DNA of 64,000 nt from 14-2 sp963628035 (GTDB lineage: Bacteria; Bacillota; Clostridia; Lachnospirales; Lachnospiraceae), in the NCBI GenBank assembly GCA_963628035.1, contig CAVGED010000041.1, forward strand, positions 1 through 64,000, read 5' to 3'. Each line of letters begins with the position of its first letter. Position 1 is the first letter of the stretch. The notes under the pieces were generated by a model. It did not search any database. It had not been told where the DNA came from and saw only the letters and a list, made by a program, of their open reading frames with translations. This document shows, piece after piece, positions 49,822 through 59,403 of the stretch. The translations under genes were made by a program, and so were the position numbers.

Positions 49822-50789
49822 TATCGCTCGCCTCCCTTTCCGAATGGCCTGGGAACCGTAATCCGCTCGATCAGCGGCACCAGCAGGTTGCTGAAGATGA
49901 TCGCGTAGGATACGCCCTCAGCAGACGCACCGAACAGCCGGAATATCCCGGTAAGTACACCTAAGACGATTCCGAAAATGATCTTCCCTATCGGTGTGAT
50001 GGGTGATGTCACATAGTCGGTAGCCATGAAGAAGGCTCCCAGCATAAGGCCGCCTCCGGTGAGTTGGGCCACCACGTAATTCCCGTCAAAGCCATGGCCG
50101 CCAAACAGCAGAATAAATATCACAAAGGTGATAATATATGTACCGGGGATTCTCAGATCTATGACACCCATAAGGATCAGGAAGATCGCACCCAGCAAAA
50201 TAGCCAGCACGCAGGTCTCACCGATGGTACCCGGCGTACGCCCAAGCAGCATATCCAATGTATTTAACGTTGTCTCTCCGGCTTTCAGGGAAGCCAGCGG
50301 CGTTGCACTGCTGACAGCATCCATGCCCTGGCGGATATAGTATCGGCTGTTGGCAAAGGTCGTCATGGGACCGGTGAAGGAGATCAGCAGGAAGCACCGC
50401 GCGCCAAGCGCCGGGTTCATGAAGTTCTGTCCCAGTCCGCCGAAAAGACATTTCACAACGATGATGGCGAAGGCGCCTCCCAGCACCGCCATCCACCAGG
50501 GCAGCGTCGGCGGCAGGTTCAGAGCCAGCAGCAGTCCGGTTACTACCGCGCTTAAGTCCCGGATGGTCTGCTCTCTCTTGGTAATCTTATTAAATATCCA
50601 TTCGGACGCGACACAGCTTGCAATGGTTACAACGATCAGGAGCAGTGCATGCCATCCGAAATTGTAGATACCGAACAGGCTGGTGGGCAGCAATGCGATG
50701 ATCACATACAGCATGATCCTGCTGGTGGTATCTTTGGAGCGTACATGGGGTGAGGATGATACATTATATAACTCGCTCACTTTATTCAC
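49821..50789 (-). CDS. rnfD: Rnf complex subunit RnfD (FMN-bearing)
   Basis: A 322-residue membrane subunit with about nine helices, homologous to NqrB. The flavinylation site is within DAVSSATPLA, near residue 156, where Thr takes FMN. Conserved GGLGQNFMNPALGAR is present. RnfD is part of the ion-translocating path. Start ATG overlaps rnfC by four bases. Confidence 0.95.
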   Translation of the reverse strand: MNKVSELYNVSSSPHVRSKDTTSRIMLYVIIALLPTSLFGIYNFGWHALLLIVVTIASCVASEWIFNKITKREQTIRDLSAVVTGLLLALNLPPTLPWWMAVLGGAFAIIVVKCLFGGLGQNFMNPALGARCFLLISFTGPMTTFANSRYYIRQGMDAVSSATPLASLKAGETTLNTLDMLLGRTPGTIGETCVLAILLGAIFLILMGVIDLRIPGTYIITFVIFILLFGGHGFDGNYVVAQLTGGGLMLGAFFMATDYVTSPITPIGKIIFGIVLGVLTGIFRLFGASAEGVSYAIIFSNLLVPLIERITVPRPFGKGGER

Positions 50790-52105
50790 CTCTTTCTCTT
50801 ATTAGCAAGAACGTTTTTCTTCATGGACTTGATGGCCTGAGCCAACTGCCGCTTGGCAGGACAGACATAGCTGCAGCTGCCGCACTCGATGCACTCAAGA
50901 CCATGCCACTTCTCAAACAGATCCTCTCGATGGTGCTCTGCATGATCCGCCAGCCGCGAGGGTACGATACGCTCCGGGCAGATCTCCACGCAGCGCCCGC
51001 AGTTGATGCAGGGACCGGGCTCATACTGTGCCACCTCATCCTCTGTCAGGCATAACAGCGCAGAGGTAGTCTTGGTGGTCGGAATATCCAGATTGAACAT
51101 GGCAAAACCCATCATCGGGCCTCCCGAAATGATCTTCTTGGGCTGTTCGGTAAAGCCTCCTGCCATCTCCACCAGCTCTGAGAAATTGGTGCCGATGCAC
51201 ACGGAGAAGTTGGCCGGATCCTTCACGGCATTCCCTGTGATGGTGACGATCCGGTGCATCAGCGGCTTACCCAGCTTCACAGCGTTATAGATAGCCACCA
51301 GGGTATCCACATTGTCCACGATGCAGCCTGCGTCTGCCGGGAGCATGGAGGCATTGATTGCCCTTCCGCTGACCGCGTAGATCAACTGACGCTCAGAGCC
51401 CTGGGGATACTTGGTCCGCAGAGCCTTTACTTCGATCCGCGGCTCATCCTTTACCATTTCAGCAAGTTTCTCTATACAATCCGGCTTGTTGTCCTCAATG
51501 GCCAGCACAGCCTTGGCGTTGTCAAACAACTGCAGTACGATCTTGACCCCGCCGATAAGCTTCTCCGGCTCTTCCAACATCCGGCGATAATCGCTGGTGA
51601 GGTATGGCTCACATTCTGCACAGTTGGCAATGATATACTCGATCTTCTCCGGTTCCTTCGGCGAGAGCTTCACATGGGTGGGAAATCCGGCTCCGCCCAT
51701 ACCGACAATACCGGCCTCCCGGATCTTGGCAATGATATCTTCCTTGGATAAAGCAGTTACATCCTCTGTTTCCTTAAATTCCATGGTCTTGAATTCCCCA
51801 TCATTTTCTACAATGATGGAATTGACCATATCTCCCACCACTACACGACGAGGTTCGATGGCCTTCACGGTTCCGGAAGCGCTGGCATAAATCGGTGCGG
51901 ATACAAATCCGCCTGCTTCCGCAATCTTCTGGCCTTTCAATACCGTATCGCCCACTGCAACGATAGGTGTTGCCGGAGCACCGATATGCTGCGATAAGGG
52001 ATAAACCATATCCCCTTTGGGTAATACTTCGCGTATTGGCTTGTCTTTGGAGAGATCCTTGCCATCGTAAGGATGGATCCCGCCCTTAAAAGTGCCTAAA
52101 GCCAT
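50786..52105 (-). CDS. rnfC: Rnf complex subunit RnfC
   Basis: A 439-residue cytoplasmic subunit with NAD- and FMN-binding core (GMGGAGFPTHVKL near residue 132) and two C-terminal 4Fe-4S motifs, CINCGRCVEIC and CIECGSCSYVC. It passes electrons to NAD. First gene of rnfCDGEAB; the Rnf complex couples ferredoxin:NAD oxidoreduction to Na+ or H+ export. An extended -10 promoter and a short palindrome lie upstream. Confidence 0.95.
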   Translation of the reverse strand: MALGTFKGGIHPYDGKDLSKDKPIREVLPKGDMVYPLSQHIGAPATPIVAVGDTVLKGQKIAEAGGFVSAPIYASASGTVKAIEPRRVVVGDMVNSIIVENDGEFKTMEFKETEDVTALSKEDIIAKIREAGIVGMGGAGFPTHVKLSPKEPEKIEYIIANCAECEPYLTSDYRRMLEEPEKLIGGVKIVLQLFDNAKAVLAIEDNKPDCIEKLAEMVKDEPRIEVKALRTKYPQGSERQLIYAVSGRAINASMLPADAGCIVDNVDTLVAIYNAVKLGKPLMHRIVTITGNAVKDPANFSVCIGTNFSELVEMAGGFTEQPKKIISGGPMMGFAMFNLDIPTTKTTSALLCLTEDEVAQYEPGPCINCGRCVEICPERIVPSRLADHAEHHREDLFEKWHGLECIECGSCSYVCPAKRQLAQAIKSMKKNVLANKRKR

Positions 52106-52140
52106 TTCGTTACCTTCTTTCTTCTGAATTGTGTTCGGAA

Positions 52141-52155
52141 AGTGCGTTGCACTTC
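52141..52155. promoter_or_regulatory. short palindrome at the expected rnf transcription start
   Basis: AAGTGC-GTT-GCACTT is a perfect 6-bp inverted repeat placed just after the rnfC -10 element. It could be an operator or a leader hairpin; no known regulator matches that I recognise. Confidence 0.35.
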
Positions 52156-52161
52156 TTTTGA

Positions 52162-52170
52162 GTATATCAC
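52162..52170 (-). promoter_or_regulatory. extended -10 promoter of the rnf operon
   Basis: On the - strand TGA-TATACT, with the -10 at 52162-52167. The -35 region (TATCGA) is poor. Confidence 0.45.
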
Positions 52171-52283
52171 AAATTTCAAAAATTCGATAGCGTTTCTTGT
52201 TCTTTTTTTAAGACAAATGTGCTTGCATTCCGGGAAATTTTTGTATAAGATATTCTTGTGTTTTACGAAAGGAGCACAGATCA

Positions 52284-53378
52284 ATGAATACATTTACAGA
52301 ACACAGGCCTTATACCGTGAATGATTCGCTTGTTCAGGAGCTTTTTACGGAAAAGGCGCTGTTTTATGATATTGAGACTACAGGATTCTCTGCGAAATTC
52401 CATAAGATATATTTTATCGGCTGCGCATATCACCGTAACGGCCAGCTTATGGTAACGCAGTTCTTCTCGGAGTCGGATGAGGACGAGGGCGAGGTTCTGC
52501 GTGCCTTTTTAAGCCTGTGCGAAGAATTTGATACTACCATCTCCTTCAATGGACTTATGTTCGACCTGCCTTTTATCCGGCAGCGTTGCCAGAAGCTTTG
52601 TATTTCCGAAAAACTGACAGAAATGGGCCATCTTGATATCTACAAGCAGGCCAAGTCCTTAAAGAACCTGCTGAAGCTTGACAGTCTGAAGCAGAAATCC
52701 ATCGAGGTGTTTCTTGGACTGAACCGGGAGGATCTGTATAACGGCGGGGAACTGATCAATGTATATCAGATGTATCAGAAGGATCGGGACGCGGAGAAGC
52801 TGCGCCTCTTAAAGCTGCACAACTATGAGGATGTTCTTGGTATGATCGACCTTCTTCCAATCCTTGCTTATGAGAAGCTTACAGAGGGTCGGTTTGCAGT
52901 GACGGAATATGACATCCGGGATTGCAGGGAATATGACGGCAGCACCTCCAAGGAGCTTTATTTTACACTTCGGCTGAACTATCCGCTGCCAAGACGGATC
53001 TCCTACGGAAAGGAAGATATCTATCTTGTGGCCGATGGCAGCAGCGCCTCCATAAGGGTGAAGCTTTTCTGTGGAGAATTGAAATATTTCTATTCCAACT
53101 ACAGGGACTACTACTATCTTCCCCAGGAGGATATGGCTGTCCACAAGAGCGTTGCGGCTTATGTGGACAGCGAATTCCGCGTCAAGGCCAAGGCCGATAC
53201 CTGCTACAGCAGGAAAAGCGGCTGTTTTCTGCCCCAGTACCGGGAGGTTCTTACCCCTTCCTTCCGGGCGGATTACCGCGATAAATACAGCTACGTGGAG
53301 CTGACGGAGGAATTTGCAGCCTCAGAAGAGCTTCAGAAGGCTTATGTGGAGCAACTGGTAGCATATGTGGTTAAATGA
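52284..53378 (+). CDS. YprB-type ribonuclease H-like 3'-5' exonuclease
   Basis: A 364-residue protein with an RNase H-like (DEDD) exonuclease domain in its N-terminal half: FYDIETTG (first D and E, about residues 32-39), SFNGLMFDLPFI and LHNYEDVLGMIDLL with later acidic residues. The C-terminal half is unassigned. YprB of Bacillus is the closest namesake; the substrate is unknown. ATG follows AAAGGAGC. It diverges from rnf and converges with the GH20 gene. Confidence 0.85.
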   Translation: MNTFTEHRPYTVNDSLVQELFTEKALFYDIETTGFSAKFHKIYFIGCAYHRNGQLMVTQFFSESDEDEGEVLRAFLSLCEEFDTTISFNGLMFDLPFIRQRCQKLCISEKLTEMGHLDIYKQAKSLKNLLKLDSLKQKSIEVFLGLNREDLYNGGELINVYQMYQKDRDAEKLRLLKLHNYEDVLGMIDLLPILAYEKLTEGRFAVTEYDIRDCREYDGSTSKELYFTLRLNYPLPRRISYGKEDIYLVADGSSASIRVKLFCGELKYFYSNYRDYYYLPQEDMAVHKSVAAYVDSEFRVKAKADTCYSRKSGCFLPQYREVLTPSFRADYRDKYSYVELTEEFAASEELQKAYVEQLVAYVVK

Positions 53379-53404
53379 CATTTGCGTTTAAATAACATTT
53401 GCCG
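53371..53404. repeat. 17-bp tandem duplication at the yprB/GH20 convergent junction
   Basis: TTAAATGACATTTGCGT (53371-53387) is followed by TTAAATAACATTTGCCG (53388-53404), 14 of 17 bases identical. The first copy carries the yprB stop and the second carries the GH20 stop. Confidence 0.6.
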
Positions 53405-55208
53405 AATATGTCGTTGTCCAGATATTGTGATACAGCGCATACCGGTCATTGCCCTTTAGATTCTGACCGTTGTTGTACTCAAGGCGTACTTCTTCCAGCT
53501 CATAGATCTTATCGGTTTGACCATTCAGATAATCATTCAATATAATGGCAACCGTATCAGCTCTTGCTATCAAGCCTCCGATACGCACATCCAGGACCTC
53601 AAATCCAAAGCTTTTGTTCTCCTTAAGCCACAGTTCCCGGAGTCTGTCATAAAAATCCTTTAAATCCACTTTTATTTCCGCAAGCTCGTCCAGCAATTTT
53701 CGAAGCATATCCGGATCTTTTTCCTGATATGCCTTGTATAATCGTTTGCCATAAGTTGCTTTCTTGGAAAGCACCAGGCTCAATGCAGCATAAGCCTTGA
53801 AAATATAGGAAAACTGACTGTCATGTTCTGCCAGAGACGCGAACCGCTCTGACATCTGGCTGTATCTCTCTTTTGCACAGTCCGGTGTGTTGCAGTCCAT
53901 AAGTCCGATCAGCAAATCATTATGTAGAAGATTCTTTGCCGTAGAGCTTACCCGCTTTACATCAGGTATCGCATGGTTTAATTCATCACAATACCGCCAC
54001 TCTGCATCGGTATATCCGGTCAGTTCTTCTATGGTTTTTTCCAGATCGGTCTCACATGGATATAGACGGTCTGCCACATACCACATAGATGGAATTATGG
54101 CATATACAGAACATTCTTCTCCGTTATCGCCCCATGCCGTTATCAGAAAATCATCAATACCGCCACATTCCATTGCCGCTTCAAGCGCCGCACGGTGTAC
54201 GCTGTCCGAATATGCATTATCCGGCGCATAGCCGATCCACTTCCAGCATCCACCGGCATATTTCACTTTTCCGGCATATTCTTTCAATGCTGCCATCTTT
54301 TCATAATGAGGTTCCTTGGTCGTCAGCGAATATTCCCAATAGATGGGCATCTGACTGCCATCAAAGATTTCTGCTATTTCTTCTTTGGAGGACTCGGTAT
54401 TATAAAAAGCATCCGCCCAGAATTCCGGTTCAAAGCCTTCCTCTTTACAAATTTGGAATACTTTCTTTAAGTGCTTTAGGTAGATCTCATGCTTTGGTTC
54501 ATATCCAAATTTATCAATATATTTTCCACGCCCCAGAGAGGCAGCCTCATCGGTACCGATATTGATCCGTTTTGTGTGAAATACCTCACGGCAGAACTTA
54601 AGACATTTGCGGATCAACTGATAGGTTCTTTCATCCTTTGTCAGAAGAATGTCCGGTGTATCTAAAAAATCGCGGTATACAGCCCATGTGAATAGTCTTT
54701 CCAGGTGTCCGAGTGTCTGAATACAAGGTACGATTTCAAATTGGAAAATATCTGCAAAAGAGATGATCTCTCTTAACTCCTCAGCCCGGTACCTGCCGCG
54801 CATATACCCAAAGTACGGTTCCCCTTGCAGTTCATAGGTATCTTCCATGTATAATTCCAGATAATTGTACCCGGCTGTAACAAGCGTACAGATCAACCTT
54901 TTTACCATATCCGGCTTCGCAACAGCATTTCTGGAGCAGTCCAGCATAAATCCGAAATATTTCGCATTTTGAGCAATCCGGTGAATTCCGTTTTGCATTC
55001 CAATGCTTCTGGCAAGCGCCATATAGAAATGAGGCACCGTATCATAGGTGATGAGGATCCTCCCTTCTGATTTTTCAACGATAATCTGCGCTCCCTTAAG
55101 AGCCTCTACTGCTATGCCATCGCTTCCAAGGGTAAGAAATCCATTTTCCTTTAGTGCATCCGTTCCTCTTTTCAGAGTTTCCGGCAGTCTGCTGCAATCA
55201 AATATCAT
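53388..55208 (-). CDS. glycoside hydrolase family 20-like beta-N-acetylhexosaminidase
   Basis: A 606-residue predicted hexosaminidase. A short N-terminal domain (1-85) leads to a TIM barrel with GFMLDCSRNAV (about 91), a histidine-containing strand (IQTLGHLERL) and the GH20 catalytic pair D-E in INIGTDEA. There is no signal peptide, so it acts in the cytoplasm on imported sugars. Possible substrates are beta-linked GlcNAc or GalNAc. Last gene of the glycan run. Confidence 0.82.
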   Translation of the reverse strand: MIFDCSRLPETLKRGTDALKENGFLTLGSDGIAVEALKGAQIIVEKSEGRILITYDTVPHFYMALARSIGMQNGIHRIAQNAKYFGFMLDCSRNAVAKPDMVKRLICTLVTAGYNYLELYMEDTYELQGEPYFGYMRGRYRAEELREIISFADIFQFEIVPCIQTLGHLERLFTWAVYRDFLDTPDILLTKDERTYQLIRKCLKFCREVFHTKRINIGTDEAASLGRGKYIDKFGYEPKHEIYLKHLKKVFQICKEEGFEPEFWADAFYNTESSKEEIAEIFDGSQMPIYWEYSLTTKEPHYEKMAALKEYAGKVKYAGGCWKWIGYAPDNAYSDSVHRAALEAAMECGGIDDFLITAWGDNGEECSVYAIIPSMWYVADRLYPCETDLEKTIEELTGYTDAEWRYCDELNHAIPDVKRVSSTAKNLLHNDLLIGLMDCNTPDCAKERYSQMSERFASLAEHDSQFSYIFKAYAALSLVLSKKATYGKRLYKAYQEKDPDMLRKLLDELAEIKVDLKDFYDRLRELWLKENKSFGFEVLDVRIGGLIARADTVAIILNDYLNGQTDKIYELEEVRLEYNNGQNLKGNDRYALYHNIWTTTYSANVI

Positions 55209-55226
55209 AAGATCACCAATCCTTCT

Positions 55227-57215
55227 TTATTCTTCTACGATAGGGAAAATAGCAATTCGTAAACGTGTCGTTCCATAGGGAACAAGTGTTACAGTGCGTT
55301 CCTTACCAAGCTGCTCTTGTCTTACCGGCCGGACCTTCGGCGTAAACACAGCCTCACGCACAGCCCAATGGCATCTCTCCCTTGGTTTCTCACGGGTCAG
55401 CACCTTCTTTGCATACTGCAATTTCCAATTCTTAACCTCACGAACCTTTACGGTAATTGCCAGACCATTTTGGGTGCTGCGCCATGGCTGCTCTCCGGCC
55501 TGGCCGTTTTCAAATACAAATTCATCCTTCTTATCGATACAAAGTCCATAATTCCATTGGCTTTTCGGATACAGAGAATAATGTGGAAAACGTGGGTTTT
55601 TAAGCTCCCGCAGTCCTTCTGTCACAACCTCCTCCTGAATGGGGAGTGCATACAGAAGGGCACCTTTTTTCACACTGACACCACCGGCATTTTCAATCAG
55701 TTCAATTTGGTCCGTAAAGCTTATGATCACTTCATCGCCCTCCCGGAACATTCGAAACAGACGATATGTGTTGTTTGCAAAGTCAGCTTCCTGTATTCTG
55801 CCGTTCACAGACAACTTCACGTCAACTGCCCATGCAGGCTTTCGAAGCAGCAGGCCGAATTCCAGCGGACTATCCGCATGAATGTGAAAGCGCACCGTAT
55901 TTTCAAAGGGATAATCCGTTATCTCTTTGATTCTGACCGGCATTCCCCCTACCGTAACGTTGATCTCACTGGCTGTATAGGTAAAGACCGCCAGTGTATC
56001 CTGATCCTGCATCCAGGAGCGGCAAACGAAGTTCGGCATGATCCGGTGCACATTTCCGGCGCAGCAGGCCAGAAACTTCTTTGGCGCATATGACATCCAA
56101 TCTTTCCCGCGGAAGAACTTTACATGATTGGAGCAGTCATTTGCCACTGCCTGGTTCGGACAGGAAAAATACTGGTTTCCCGTGAAATCGTCATCCACAG
56201 CACCCAATCCTGCATTAAAAACGGCATTTTCCACCCAGTCACCGTATTTGGCGTCTCCGGTTATCATATAGAGATATCCCAGAGCCCAGGCCATATCTGC
56301 AATTACGCAGGTCTCATGCATAGCTTGGGAATCTTCATTTCCATTCAGATATTCCGTAGAGCTTGGTACACCATCCACAAGCATCTGATCCCGGTACAGC
56401 TTGTCGAAGGCATTTACCGCTGCGGTCTTATATTCTTCCTTTCCGGTATACTTATAAAGCAGAGCCGCCAGCTTACAGATCTCACAGTAGGTAACGCCGT
56501 GATTGCGCTGCACTTTCCGCTTTCCAAGCATGCCCGGAAGCGTGATGTCATGCATTTGGCTGTTGACATCCGCACTTGAATCATCCGAAAACAGCTCATT
56601 GAAAACCTGATAAGATTCTTCTGACATCGTTAAGAAACGCTCGTCCCCGGTTTCCTCATAGATCCAAAGTGCTGTCTCTATCTCCGCCACATTCCGTACG
56701 GAAATGATACGAAGATCCTGCTTTTGGTAGGCTTCCTTTAACGGACGGCGCAGGAAATGGCGCTTCAATGCCTCTAAGATCCGTGCATCCTGTGTTGCTG
56801 TATATTCGGCAATCAATGCGCGGAAATATACGGCATGTGCCCATGTCAGACCGTCTTTTAAAAATCCCGGTCCCAAAAACCCATCTTTGTCAATATTTTT
56901 GATCACAGGATAAATTTTCTGCCCTGCCTGCTTAACAAGCTTCTCATTATCCGTAAGGCGCCCCGCACGGATCATACCGTCGATCCAGTACCCGTTCTGT
57001 TCATACGGAACCCAGGAATCATCCAGGGAATTTACACCTCCAAGGAAGCGTTCCGACTGCAGATCCAGTTCCTCGTCAGGTGTTCCCCAGGTATTACTGG
57101 AAAAGGGTTCCCCCACATTTCCTATTTCCCCGGTCAACCCGGATGCCTGGTTCTCCAGAAAGGCTTTTTCCCAGCCTTTTGCTTTGATTTCACGTAGTTT
57201 TAATTCGTTCCACAT
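55227..57215 (-). CDS. glycoside hydrolase family 127-like beta-L-arabinofuranosidase
   Basis: A 662-residue alpha/alpha-barrel enzyme of the DUF1680/GH127 type. The metal/nucleophile cysteines correspond to TYCEIC (near 240) and LACCAGNVHRIM (near 385). Known members release beta-linked L-arabinofuranose, using Zn and a catalytic Cys; other families with the same fold act on other sugars. No signal peptide. ATG follows AAGGAG. Confidence 0.85.
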   Translation of the reverse strand: MWNELKLREIKAKGWEKAFLENQASGLTGEIGNVGEPFSSNTWGTPDEELDLQSERFLGGVNSLDDSWVPYEQNGYWIDGMIRAGRLTDNEKLVKQAGQKIYPVIKNIDKDGFLGPGFLKDGLTWAHAVYFRALIAEYTATQDARILEALKRHFLRRPLKEAYQKQDLRIISVRNVAEIETALWIYEETGDERFLTMSEESYQVFNELFSDDSSADVNSQMHDITLPGMLGKRKVQRNHGVTYCEICKLAALLYKYTGKEEYKTAAVNAFDKLYRDQMLVDGVPSSTEYLNGNEDSQAMHETCVIADMAWALGYLYMITGDAKYGDWVENAVFNAGLGAVDDDFTGNQYFSCPNQAVANDCSNHVKFFRGKDWMSYAPKKFLACCAGNVHRIMPNFVCRSWMQDQDTLAVFTYTASEINVTVGGMPVRIKEITDYPFENTVRFHIHADSPLEFGLLLRKPAWAVDVKLSVNGRIQEADFANNTYRLFRMFREGDEVIISFTDQIELIENAGGVSVKKGALLYALPIQEEVVTEGLRELKNPRFPHYSLYPKSQWNYGLCIDKKDEFVFENGQAGEQPWRSTQNGLAITVKVREVKNWKLQYAKKVLTREKPRERCHWAVREAVFTPKVRPVRQEQLGKERTVTLVPYGTTRLRIAIFPIVEE

Positions 57216-57248
57216 ATTACTCCTTATGTTTTTGCTTATTCGTTTTTC

Positions 57249-58145
57249 TTAAGAAATATTCGAAAAGACGATTGAAAGCACCCCCAACAGCAGTCCTGCA
57301 AGATTTTTTGCGGTTAGCTTCTCACGAAAAACCAAAAAACCCACAAGCGTTGTTATCATAATCGCCATACAACTCGACATCGTATACAGCACAACCGATG
57401 GAAGTGTCCTGGCAAGCATGGTTACCAAAAGATTTATCATAAATAATGCAAATGCAAGTGCCGTTCCGTAAACAAGGAGCATCTTTGGGAATTTAACGAG
57501 ACGTCTCTCCCTCTCTACGCGTTGATCACTCTTAAAAAAACATGACTGCAGAAAAAAGCAGCAGAACAGGATCCATGCACTCATAATAAAAGTCAAACAG
57601 GAATATAATGCCACATTTCCGTCTGCAACCCGAAATGCAAAATATTTCTGTGTCAGCATCACCAACCCGTTTGCAAGGCAGCTCAGCACCAGCATAAGAA
57701 CGGTTTTTATCGTCAGTCGCTTCTCTGCCGATGTGGTTTCGGAGCTAAGCAGATAGATTGAGACGATAAATACCGCCAATGCCAGCCACTGCAGTGCACT
57801 CATCGGTTCGCCAAACAGGAAAATGCCAACGATACACGGAATAAACAGTCCGCCCATTGCAAACATGGTACATACCGCCAATGGCGCTCCTTTTATCGCT
57901 TCCAGATCAGCGAACAGATTGACCGTAAGAAACAAAGCGGAGCAGAGAGCTAAGAGCACTGTAGCCATATTCCAACCGGAAAAGCCGTTTTTCCACAGAT
58001 ACAGAAAGCTGAATACAGCCGCGATAAACTGATAAAACGCACCATAAGCAAAAAAGCTTCGTTTTCCGATTACCAATGTGCTTGCTTTTTTATTGCAAAC
58101 GGCCTGGACGACACGCATGAGTGCAATGATAAGAAAGCTTATCAT
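57249..58145 (-). CDS. EamA/DMT family transporter
   Basis: A 298-residue membrane protein with about ten helices in two homologous halves, as in the EamA family. Such proteins export or import small metabolites; the role in the glycan locus may be sugar or product transport (inference). ATG 58145 lies eight bases after AAAGG; ATG 58154 touches that site. Confidence 0.82.
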   Translation of the reverse strand: MISFLIIALMRVVQAVCNKKASTLVIGKRSFFAYGAFYQFIAAVFSFLYLWKNGFSGWNMATVLLALCSALFLTVNLFADLEAIKGAPLAVCTMFAMGGLFIPCIVGIFLFGEPMSALQWLALAVFIVSIYLLSSETTSAEKRLTIKTVLMLVLSCLANGLVMLTQKYFAFRVADGNVALYSCLTFIMSAWILFCCFFLQSCFFKSDQRVERERRLVKFPKMLLVYGTALAFALFMINLLVTMLARTLPSVVLYTMSSCMAIMITTLVGFLVFREKLTAKNLAGLLLGVLSIVFSNIS

Positions 58146-58157
58146 GATCAACATCCT

Positions 58158-59402
58158 TTAAACCTCAATCACCTTTCCGCCTTCCTTCGCCGACAGATCA
58201 GCGGCATAGCCCATATCATGGCTCTGCAGAGAGACATGGATATCCGAAAGCATTTTCCCTTTTCCGTATGTGTTAGCGAATGCCTCGACTAACCCTATAT
58301 CCCCGCCGCCATGGGATGCGTAAACTTCATTTTCAAATTTGATAGGTTCAATCCTTTCGCGATCATCTCCGAAGAACATATAACGAACCTGATCGCCCTC
58401 TCCGTAAATCTCGCCCTTTTGGCAGTATATATGAACAGACCGGAACATCTGCTGCGTTAATGCGGAAAGCGTAAACTGTGCCGTCACCCCGTCTTCAAAC
58501 TGCATATTGACCGTCTGATGGTCATAAACATTATTGTCACATTGAAATACACATCTGCCATATGGATTTTTCCCGTCTTCCAGCGTCTTTATGATCTCCT
58601 CTTTTGTACTGCCAAGTCTGCCGTGACGGGCAAGGGCTGCTAGCTTCTCATATTCATCATTCAGATAGATTTTGAAACAGCTGTATTCGCAGCTTTCTCG
58701 GTATATACAGTCCGCACAGCGCTTTGCTGAGCCTTCGGGCGCATGTGCACGGTTGAAAAAGGAAAGTGAGCCGAAGGAACTCACAGCGGTGCATTTCTTA
58801 CCGATGAACCAGGTAATAATGTCAAGGTCATGACAGCTTTTCGCCAGAATGACCGGTGCAGACGTCTCCGTATTGCGCCATGGACCGCGCACATAGGAGT
58901 GCGCGAAGTGGTAATACCCAACGTTTTCTGTCATTGAAATGTGAATGATCTCACCGAAATCTCCGCTGTCTAAAAGGCGTTTGATTTTCTGATAAAATGG
59001 CGCATAGCGAAGCACATGGCAGACGGAAACGCTTCTTCCGGTCTCATCGGCAACCGCAGCAATCCCGTCCCATTCTTCCTTCTTCAATGCGATGGGTTTT
59101 TCCAGGATCACATCATAGCCTGCACGTAATGCGCGCACAGTCGGCTCAAAATGCTGATCATCCAACGTTGCAACAACCAGCACATCCGCTATCCTTCCTG
59201 CCGCAAAGAATTCTGCTTCATCTGCATAACTCCTACAGCCGTATCGTTGTTCTGCCAATATCCGGCGGTCTTTACATAAATCGCATACGGCTGTGATCTT
59301 TACACCAAGACGAAAGAAATTGTCTGCATAGATCATTCCTCTCCCGCCATATCCAAATATCGCAACCGTAAAATTGTACTCCTGATCCATAATCTCCTGC
59401 AC
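58158..59402 (-). CDS. Gfo/Idh/MocA family oxidoreductase
   Basis: A 414-residue NAD(P)-dependent sugar-type dehydrogenase. Rossmann motif GYGGRGMIY (near residue 18), EKPIAL near residue 95, and a Cys-rich piece CADCIYRESCEYSC near 233-246 seen in a subgroup. It could oxidise a sugar or inositol derivative released by the neighbouring hydrolases. Start GTG 59402 follows AAGGAATAAG; ATG 59390 is an alternative. Confidence 0.88.
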   Translation of the reverse strand: MQEIMDQEYNFTVAIFGYGGRGMIYADNFFRLGVKITAVCDLCKDRRILAEQRYGCRSYADEAEFFAAGRIADVLVVATLDDQHFEPTVRALRAGYDVILEKPIALKKEEWDGIAAVADETGRSVSVCHVLRYAPFYQKIKRLLDSGDFGEIIHISMTENVGYYHFAHSYVRGPWRNTETSAPVILAKSCHDLDIITWFIGKKCTAVSSFGSLSFFNRAHAPEGSAKRCADCIYRESCEYSCFKIYLNDEYEKLAALARHGRLGSTKEEIIKTLEDGKNPYGRCVFQCDNNVYDHQTVNMQFEDGVTAQFTLSALTQQMFRSVHIYCQKGEIYGEGDQVRYMFFGDDRERIEPIKFENEVYASHGGGDIGLVEAFANTYGKGKMLSDIHVSLQSHDMGYAADLSAKEGGKVIEV

Positions 59403-59403
59403 C

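Noticed and set aside
52150..52172. Rex-like site at the rnf promoter (TTGTGA ... TCAAAA)
   Set aside because: The half sites are one base too close and the right half is imperfect.
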